A stretch of DNA of 32,712 nucleotides from Cytophagales bacterium (GTDB lineage: Bacteria; Bacteroidota; Bacteroidia; Cytophagales; VRUD01): assembly GCA_019456305.1 (NCBI GenBank), contig VRUD01000050.1:1-32712 (forward strand), written 5' to 3'. Below the pieces are notes generated by a model. The model worked only from the letters and a program-made list of their open reading frames with translations. It ran no database searches and had not been told where the DNA came from. The position numbers and the translations under genes are program-made. This document shows positions 6,800 through 13,962 of this stretch, piece by piece. Position 1 is the stretch's first letter. Each line of letters opens with the position of its first letter.

Positions 6800-9700
6800 T
6801 TATATCGCCACAAACTCCACTCTTCTGTTGTTTGCTTTACCTGCGGATGTAAGGTTGGTATCAACGGGTTTGCTTTCTCCCCATCCTCTTGCTTTTAATC
6901 TTGAAGGATTAACGCCAAATTTAACGAGCGCCTTTTTAATTGCTTTGGCTCTGTCTTCAGATAGTATCTTATTAGAGGTTGCATCACCGTCACTGTCTGT
7001 ATGGCCTTCTACACTGAATCTCAGATCCTGGTGTTCTCTCATTAATACTGCTATTTTGTTGACTGCGGCAAAAGATTCAGATTTAATGGTTGATCTGGCA
7101 ACATCAAATAAAATGTCCCGGGATATAAATTTACCTTCACTCACTACCAGTTCATATAATGTCATGCCTCCGAGGGGGGTAAAGACTTTACATCGGTTGG
7201 CATCTGTTGCCGTAACGGAATAGCTGCCTTGTTTAAGCCCTGTTACATCCTTTGTGATTGCTCCGTGGCTCCAAAAGTAAGTGATTGGGGCAACTCCTCC
7301 GTTTACCCTGATGAATATTGCTCCGCTGCTGTCACCACAGCATTTAACGTTTGTAACGGATTCTATTGTGAGGATGAGATCTGGCGGCTCATTAACGATC
7401 GCACTGATATTGTCCATACATCCGTTGGCATCGGTAACCATTGCTGAGTAGCTGTCAGCAAAAACACTCTCAATATCCTCTTTTCCAGACCCGTTACTCC
7501 AGCTGTATTTGTAAGGAAGAACCCCTCCTTTAGCTGTTATATAAACCGCTCCCTTTTTATCTCCATAGCACAAGACATTCTTTATAGAATCGAGGGTAAC
7601 AGCAAAGGTTGGCGGTTCATTAATGGTTGCAGCCAGGCCTGTTGCACAACCGTTGGACTCTGTTATCTTCACTGAATAGTCGCCTGCCGGTAAACCAGCT
7701 ATATCCTGTGTGGTAGCTCCGTTGTTCCACGCATAAATATATGGAGGCACTCCTCCGGTAACGGTGATATTTATCAGTCCGTTTTTTTCCCCGTTACACG
7801 GGATGTGGGTTATGGCATCCACCGACCTGAAAAGTTCTGATGGCTGGGAAATGGCAGTAGTAAGGGATACGATACAGCCCCTGTTATCTTTTATCTTTAC
7901 CGTATAGTTACCGGCATAAATTCCTCTTAAGTCCTGCGTAGTGGCTCCATTATTCCATTCATAGGTGTATGGAGCAACACCACCGGTAATTGTAATGTTA
8001 ATTTCACCTGCGCTGTCTCCATGGCACCTGGCATTTACAACATTATCTAAAGAAAGAATCAGATTTGGTGGACGGGAGATGGTTGCTGTGATGGTTTCCA
8101 TACAGCCATTGGCATCTTTTATCTTTACTGAATATTCACCAGCATAAAGCCCTTTTAGATCCTCTGTTTTAGCTCCGTTATTCCATCTGTATGTGTATGG
8201 AGCAACGCCTCCTGCAACCGAAATGTTTATGGCGCCATCGGTGCCTCCGTGACACATTATGTTATTAACTTCATCTAACTTTACAGTAAGCAATGGGGGT
8301 TCAGCAAGCTCTGCACTGATGTTTTTAATACAGACATTGTTATCTGTTACATTTAATGAATATTTACCAGCCGTAACTCCTGATATATCTCTTGTAGTAG
8401 CGCCATTGCTCCAACTGTAACTGTATGGAGCAACACCCCCTTTGATCCTAACCTTAACAGCGCCCTGGCTGCCCCCGTTACACCTGATGTTCTTCGCATC
8501 ATCCAGGGTCAATGAAAGTAATGGCGGCTCGGTAATGCTTGCACTCAGCGTTTTAACACATCGCTGTGCATCCGTAAGGGTTACTGAATAGTTTCCTGCG
8601 GGAACATTTTTCATATTCTGTATAGTATCTCCACTACTCCAGCTATAACGGTAGGGAGCGCTGCCCCCTGTAACTGTTACGCTTACAGCACCCTTTTTTT
8701 CCCCGTTGCATAAGACGTTCTTTACAGATGCTAAGCTTAGGGTGAGCAATATAGGTTGAGTAATGCTTGCACCAATGGTTTTTACACAACCTTTGGCATC
8801 GGTTACATTTACTGAATAATTCCCTGCCGGGATCCCTGCAATATTCTTTGAGGTAGCGCCATTGCTCCAACTGTAAGCGTACGGTGCAACGCCACCTTTG
8901 ACCGAAATTTTTACTTCTCCTTTGCTTTCACCGTAACATGATATATTCTCCACAGAAGCTAAGCTCAGGGAGAGCTCTGAAGGTTGGGTAATCGTAGCGC
9001 TATCGGTGATCTTACAACCATTGGCATCTGTTACAGTTACTGAATAGGCGCCTGCAGAGACGCCTGTAATATCCTGTAAGATACCTCCATTGCTCCAGTT
9101 GTATGAGTAGGGAAGAACTCCCCCTGAAACCGTAATATCAATAACGCCTTTTCTATTTTGATAGCACAATAAGTTCATTACGTCATCAATAGTAAGTTTG
9201 AACCTGGGTGGCTGTTTAACTTCTGCCTTTAGTGTGCCTTTATAGCCATTGGCATCTGTTATAGTTACTGAATAGGCGCCGGCAGGAATGCCTTTCAGGT
9301 CTTGTGTTGTAGCTCCATTGCTCCAACTATAAGTGTAAGGGGGCACCCCTCCCTTAGCTGATATATTTATCTCGCCCTCTTTGTTACCGTAACATTTAAT
9401 GTTGGTTACTGCATCAGTGGTCAGTACGAGCAATGGCGGCTGGGTAATGATTGCGCTTTGAGTTTTAACACAGCCCCTCGCATCTTGTACCGTTACGGAA
9501 TAATTACCTGCCGGTACATCAATAATATCCTGCGTTTTAGCCCCGTTACTCCAACTATAAGTGTATGGAGCGCTACCCCCTGAAACCGAAATTTTTACAA
9601 CGCCCTTTGACTCTCCATGATTCAGGATGTTTTTCACTTCGTCAACAGTTAAAATCAGTAGTGGAGGTTGGGAAACAACTGCACTGATCAGGGAAACTTT

Positions 9701-12700
9701 ACAGCCGTTGGCGTCTGTTACCGTCACTTTATAGCTGCCTGCCGGAATTGCTGCCAGATCCTGTGTAGTAGCTCCGTTGCTCCAACTGTATGTGTATGGC
9801 GTAACGCCTCCTTTAAGCGTAATATTTACTGATCCGGATTTGTCGCCATAACAACTGATGTTCTGTTGTTCGTCCTTGGTCAGGGTGAGTATAGGAGGCT
9901 GGATCACATTTGCAGAAATTGATTCGGTACACCCTTTTGCATCAGTTACGATCACTGAGTAGCTCCCTGCAGTAAGGCCGGTTATATCCTGTGTTGCAGC
10001 CCCATTGCTCCATTTGTAAGCATACGGCCCCACTCCACCTCTGACTGTTATGGAAACTGCTCCGGTAGCGCCCCCATTACAAAGGATATTCTTCACATTA
10101 TCCAGGGTCACAGTGAGTAAGGGTGGCTGGATAACTTTTGCACTAACGGTTTTAATACAGCCATTGTCATCAGTTACTGTTAATGTATAACTTCCAGCTG
10201 CGATCCCTGATAGATTCTTTGTAGTTGCACCGTTGCTCCAGCTATAAGTGTATGGAGCAGCACCCCCCGTGATCTTGACCAAAACAGCTCCCTTTCTCTC
10301 TGCGAAACAGTTGATATTTTTTACAGTATCAATTTTGACTACGAGTTTTGGCGGCTGGGTAATCTCTGCACTAAGTGTTTTGGTACAGCCATTGGATTCT
10401 GATATCTGCACTGAATATTTGCCTGCCGGAGCCCCTGAAATATCCTGTGTGGTGGCTCCATTATTCCATTTATAAGAGTATGGAGGAATGCCTCCGGTAA
10501 CGGTGATGTTTACTACCCCATTACTTTCCCCATAACAGCGGTTATTTATCACAGCATCTAATTTATGTACGATCTTTGGCGGCTGGATAATATTTGCACT
10601 AATAGTTTTTGTACAACCGTTGGCGTCTTTTATCGTTACTGAATACTTGCCTGCGGAAATTTCTTTTACATCCTGTGTAGTACCACCGTTATTCCATCCG
10701 TAAGTGTATGGAGGCACTCCACCCCTGACCGTAATATTTACTTCTCCTGTCTTATCTCCGTAACATAAAATATCAGTCACAGCGTCAAGGGTTTGGATGA
10801 GCAAGGGTGGCTGGGTTATCCTTGCATCCAGGGTTTTCATACAGCCCATAGCATCTTTGATCGTTACTGAATAGGTGCCAGAGGGTAGATTGTTTATATC
10901 CTGTGTGGCAGCCCCGTTGCTCCAGTTGTAAGTATAAGAAGCAACACCTCCGCTAACTGAAATATTTACTTTCCCGGTCTTATTTCCGTAACATAAGACA
11001 TCAGTAACAGCATCAAGTTCAGGGACAAGCAACGGCCGTTGTGTAACGGTTACACGAACAGTATCCCTGCAGCTTTTGGAATCTTTGATCGATACTGAAT
11101 ACTTACCTGCCGGAATTCCCGTAATATCCTGTGTGATAGCCCCGTTGCTCCATTTATAAATGTAGGGGGGGGATCCTCCGGTAACTGTAATGTTTACCGC
11201 ACCCTTACTTTCTCCATAACACCTGATATTTGTTACGCCATCTAATTTTTTTACGAGCAATGGGGGTTGTTTCACGGAAGCGCTAATAGATTCGGTACAG
11301 CCATTGGCATCATTTATCGTTACAGAATATTTTCCTGCAGTTACTGCTGGTATATCCTTAGAGGTAGCTCCATTACTCCATTTGTAAGTATAAGGAGAAA
11401 CGCCCCCGGTAACCCTGATGTTTACAGCTCCTTTGTTATCTCCGTAACAAGCGATGTTCTTCGTAGAGGCAAGGCTCAATTCAAGTAAGGGAGGCTGTGT
11501 TATTTTTGCAGTGATGGTGTTTGCACAGCCATTGGCTTCTGTTACTGTTAATGAATAGTTGCCAGCAGCAATCCTGGATATATCCTGTGTAATAGCGCCA
11601 TTGTTCCAATCGTAAGTATAGGGTGCGACTCCTCCTTTGATCGTGATGTCAACTGCTCCTTTACTCTCTCCATAACATTTTATATTTGTTACAGATGCCA
11701 GGTTCAGATCCAGCTTTGGAGGCTGAGTAATTTTTGCACTGGTGTTTCTTGTACAGCCTTTTGCATCTCTTACTGTTACAGAATAGCTCCCTTCCTGAAC
11801 GCCAAGCAGATCCTGTGTTGTAGCTAAATTGTTCCATTTGTAAGCATAAGGAGCAACGCCACCGGAAACTGAAATATCTACTATTCCCGTCTTATCTCCA
11901 TAACACTTAACATTCTTCACAGCATCTAATTTAAGTATGAATAATGAAGGTTGGGTAATGATTGCGCTGGCAGTTTCCTTAAAGCCATGTGCATCTGTTA
12001 TCGTTACTGAATACCTTCCTGCCGTGACACGTTTTAAATCCGCAGTAGAAGCCCCATTACTCCACCTGTATTTATATGGGCCAATCCCTCCGGTAGCAGT
12101 AATTAATACAGCTCCTGAGCTGTCACCATAACACATAACATTCTTCACAGCATCTATTGTACCGACCAGCATTGGCGGCTGAGAAATGCTGGCATTGATG
12201 GTTTTTGCACAACCACTGGCATCTTTTACCGTTATTGAATAGCTTCCTGCCGGAACAATTTTTATATTTTTTGTCTTAGCTCCGTTACTCCAGCTATAGG
12301 TGTATGGTGCACCTCCACCGCTAACTTTAATTTTTACAGCACCGGTTTTGTCTCCATAATGCAAGACGTTGACCACAGTATCTATGACCAGGGAAAGTAA
12401 TGGCGGTTGAGTAATGGTTGCTTCCAGCATTTGTGAACAGCCATTGGCATCTGTAACAGATACTGAATAGTTTCCTACCGGCACGCCCGTAATATCCTGC
12501 TTAGTAGCTCCATTGCTCCAGGCGTAGGTATAAGGAGCAACTCCCCCTTTCACCGAAATGGCTACCGCTCCCCTATTTTCTCCGTAACAGAGAATATTCG
12601 TCACAGCGTCTAAGATAAGTGTAACAGGTTCTTCTTCTTTAACATTTGCAGTGATGAAATCCTGACAACCGGTTGCATCTGTTATTTTCACTGAATACTG

Positions 12701-13435
12701 TCCTGCCGGAACCCCGGATATATCCTGGGTAGTGGCTCCGTTGGTCCATCTGTAAGTATATGGAGCAACTCCCCCGGCAGCGGAAATACTGATCGCTCCC
12801 GTACTCTCTCCATAACAGAGAATGTTTTTTACAGCATCTAATTTTACCTTTAGCCTTGGCTTTTGTTTAATAGTTGTTGTAACAATGTCCTGGCAGTTGT
12901 TGGCATCTGTTATCAATAATGAATAGTTACCTGCCGTAACGCCTGATACATCCTCAGTGGTCGCTCCATTATTCCAGCTAAAAAAGTAGGGAGGCACGCC
13001 TCCTGTAACGGAAATGTCAATCGCTCCTGTACTGTATCCATAACAATTTATATTTGTCACAGAATCTAATTTTGCAACCAGCAGTGATGCCTGGGTAACA
13101 GTTACAGTGATGCTGTCCGGGCATTTGAGGGCATCTACTACCATAACTTTATAGACGCCTGCCGGGACGCCTTTTATATCCTGTGTGACAGCACCGTTAC
13201 TCCATTTGTATTTGTAAGGAGATTTTCCCCCTTTAATCGAAATATCCACTGAACCCTTGTTGTCACCGTGACACAAGATGTTCTTCACAGATTTTAGCTT
13301 GACCTCGATCAATGGCGCCTGGGTAACGACTGTTTTACCTGATTTCCCTTTTTTTTCTTTGATCTGGGCAGCAGTTTCATTGAAAATAAATACACTCAAT
13401 AACGCTGCCAGGGAAAAAATAACTAAATTTTTCAT
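6800..13435 (-). CDS. Giant exported protein: 27 SprB-type repeats plus OmpA domain
   Basis: A 2211-residue protein. A Sec signal peptide (about 1-24, ending FNETAAQ) and a short lysine-rich segment precede 27 tandem repeats of 76 residues (40-2090). Each follows the SprB-repeat pattern: NIxCYGxxxGAVxISVxGGxxPY, WSNGATTQDI, then PAGxYSVTVTDANGC. SprB of Flavobacterium johnsoniae is the large gliding adhesin that gives the repeat its name. The C-terminus (about 2091-2211) is an OmpA-family peptidoglycan-binding domain (VEGHTDSDGD, SEDRAKAIKKAL, NNRRVEFVAI). There is no T9SS sorting domain and no evident barrel or lipobox, so the protein should be tethered to the cell wall from the periplasm. 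Whether the repeat rod reaches the surface is unknown. dnaX follows 49 bases after the stop. Confidence 0.9.
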   Translation of the reverse strand: MKNLVIFSLAALLSVFIFNETAAQIKEKKGKSGKTVVTQAPLIEVKLKSVKNILCHGDNKGSVDISIKGGKSPYKYKWSNGAVTQDIKGVPAGVYKVMVVDALKCPDSITVTVTQASLLVAKLDSVTNINCYGYSTGAIDISVTGGVPPYFFSWNNGATTEDVSGVTAGNYSLLITDANNCQDIVTTTIKQKPRLKVKLDAVKNILCYGESTGAISISAAGGVAPYTYRWTNGATTQDISGVPAGQYSVKITDATGCQDFITANVKEEEPVTLILDAVTNILCYGENRGAVAISVKGGVAPYTYAWSNGATKQDITGVPVGNYSVSVTDANGCSQMLEATITQPPLLSLVIDTVVNVLHYGDKTGAVKIKVSGGGAPYTYSWSNGAKTKNIKIVPAGSYSITVKDASGCAKTINASISQPPMLVGTIDAVKNVMCYGDSSGAVLITATGGIGPYKYRWSNGASTADLKRVTAGRYSVTITDAHGFKETASAIITQPSLFILKLDAVKNVKCYGDKTGIVDISVSGGVAPYAYKWNNLATTQDLLGVQEGSYSVTVRDAKGCTRNTSAKITQPPKLDLNLASVTNIKCYGESKGAVDITIKGGVAPYTYDWNNGAITQDISRIAAGNYSLTVTEANGCANTITAKITQPPLLELSLASTKNIACYGDNKGAVNIRVTGGVSPYTYKWSNGATSKDIPAVTAGKYSVTINDANGCTESISASVKQPPLLVKKLDGVTNIRCYGESKGAVNITVTGGSPPYIYKWSNGAITQDITGIPAGKYSVSIKDSKSCRDTVRVTVTQRPLLVPELDAVTDVLCYGNKTGKVNISVSGGVASYTYNWSNGAATQDINNLPSGTYSVTIKDAMGCMKTLDARITQPPLLIQTLDAVTDILCYGDKTGEVNITVRGGVPPYTYGWNNGGTTQDVKEISAGKYSVTIKDANGCTKTISANIIQPPKIVHKLDAVINNRCYGESNGVVNITVTGGIPPYSYKWNNGATTQDISGAPAGKYSVQISESNGCTKTLSAEITQPPKLVVKIDTVKNINCFAERKGAVLVKITGGAAPYTYSWSNGATTKNLSGIAAGSYTLTVTDDNGCIKTVSAKVIQPPLLTVTLDNVKNILCNGGATGAVSITVRGGVGPYAYKWSNGAATQDITGLTAGSYSVIVTDAKGCTESISANVIQPPILTLTKDEQQNISCYGDKSGSVNITLKGGVTPYTYSWSNGATTQDLAAIPAGSYKVTVTDANGCKVSLISAVVSQPPLLILTVDEVKNILNHGESKGVVKISVSGGSAPYTYSWSNGAKTQDIIDVPAGNYSVTVQDARGCVKTQSAIITQPPLLVLTTDAVTNIKCYGNKEGEINISAKGGVPPYTYSWSNGATTQDLKGIPAGAYSVTITDANGYKGTLKAEVKQPPRFKLTIDDVMNLLCYQNRKGVIDITVSGGVLPYSYNWSNGGILQDITGVSAGAYSVTVTDANGCKITDSATITQPSELSLSLASVENISCYGESKGEVKISVKGGVAPYAYSWSNGATSKNIAGIPAGNYSVNVTDAKGCVKTIGASITQPILLTLSLASVKNVLCNGEKKGAVSVTVTGGSAPYRYSWSSGDTIQNMKNVPAGNYSVTLTDAQRCVKTLSASITEPPLLSLTLDDAKNIRCNGGSQGAVKVRIKGGVAPYSYSWSNGATTRDISGVTAGKYSLNVTDNNVCIKNISAELAEPPLLTVKLDEVNNIMCHGGTDGAINISVAGGVAPYTYRWNNGAKTEDLKGLYAGEYSVKIKDANGCMETITATISRPPNLILSLDNVVNARCHGDSAGEINITITGGVAPYTYEWNNGATTQDLRGIYAGNYTVKIKDNRGCIVSLTTAISQPSELFRSVDAITHIPCNGEKNGLINITVTGGVPPYIYAWNNGATTQDIAGLPAGDYSVKITESNGCATGLAATINEPPTFAVTLDSIKNVLCYGDKKGAVYITAKGGVLPYKYSWSNGSGKEDIESVFADSYSAMVTDANGCMDNISAIVNEPPDLILTIESVTNVKCCGDSSGAIFIRVNGGVAPITYFWSHGAITKDVTGLKQGSYSVTATDANRCKVFTPLGGMTLYELVVSEGKFISRDILFDVARSTIKSESFAAVNKIAVLMREHQDLRFSVEGHTDSDGDATSNKILSEDRAKAIKKALVKFGVNPSRLKARGWGESKPVDTNLTSAGKANNRRVEFVAI
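7166..13318 (-). repeat. 27 tandem 228-bp SprB-type repeats with a 12-repeat superperiod
   Basis: Twenty-five repeats are exactly 76 codons; repeat 16 has 77 and repeat 27 has 74. Repeats 2-13 match repeats 14-25 in register through rare markers. NINC occurs only in 2 and 14, LAS in place of LDx only in 8-9 and 20-21, NIRC only in 10 and 22, and ESNGC only in 13 and 25. The first cysteine is missing only in 5 and 17, and the second only in 6 and 18. This points to duplication of a block of about 2.74 kb. Confidence 0.85.
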
Positions 13436-13500
13436 ATTTAAGACTATTTACTTTGGGGTTATATCTTTTTTCGCACCAAATCCCCATATAATTTTATGCG

Positions 13501-13532
13501 CAAAGTTAAATAACATTTTTAATTAACAACAA
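13501..13532 (-). promoter_or_regulatory. Probable promoter of the giant SprB-repeat gene
   Basis: On the minus strand TAACTTTG (13508-13501) matches TAnnTTTG. Upstream, TTG trinucleotides lie 18 and 21 bases away rather than a full TTTG at 19. The leader would be about 60 bases. Confidence 0.45.
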
Positions 13533-13702
13533 GATTTACTAAAATTTCTCATAAACTTGTTTTATAAACAATCCGCTATGCAACTAAACCGCAATAATGC
13601 TTAAAAAAAATCAAATAACAAATACAAATTATTAAATAAATAAAGACTATTAAAAATTTTCCCGCTATCATTTCTTCTCCCAACCTTGAACAGGCGTGTA
13701 AG

Positions 13703-13866
13703 TAAGGGATTGTTAGAAAATAAACTTTACATTTTGACTTGTTCTTTTGTCCATTTTCTGCGTTACAAAATCTTTAAATAGCTGTGCTATTCGCAGATTT
13801 TATGCCTTGAAAATGAACAAAATCACTGCGTCAATTCTGTAAACTTTATTTCCTAACAATCCCTTA
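13703..13866. mobile_element. MITE-like palindromic element flanked by TA
   Basis: This lies in the 527-base gap between the giant gene and the OmpA/SPOR gene. Termini TAAGGGATTGTTAG and CTAACAATCCCTTA are perfect inverted repeats, and similarity continues inward for about 36 bases and then, imperfectly, almost to the centre near TAGCTGTGCTA. A TA dinucleotide flanks each end of the roughly 160-base core, as expected for Tc1/mariner- or IS630-type target duplication. It carries no open frame of note, so it would need a transposase from elsewhere. The rest of the gap is AT-rich, with the giant gene's promoter at one end and nothing else that I can identify. Confidence 0.65.
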
Positions 13867-13962
13867 AAACGAAAAAGGGTTTCAAACATAATACAAAATT
13901 TTTAAAAGTCAAGGAAAAATGCAAAAATTTAAACTTATTTTAAAAAGTTTTTACAAACAACC

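Noticed and set aside
7166-13318. Regular 228-bp spacing considered as a CRISPR-like array
   Set aside because: The repeats are translated protein repeats with no unique spacers.
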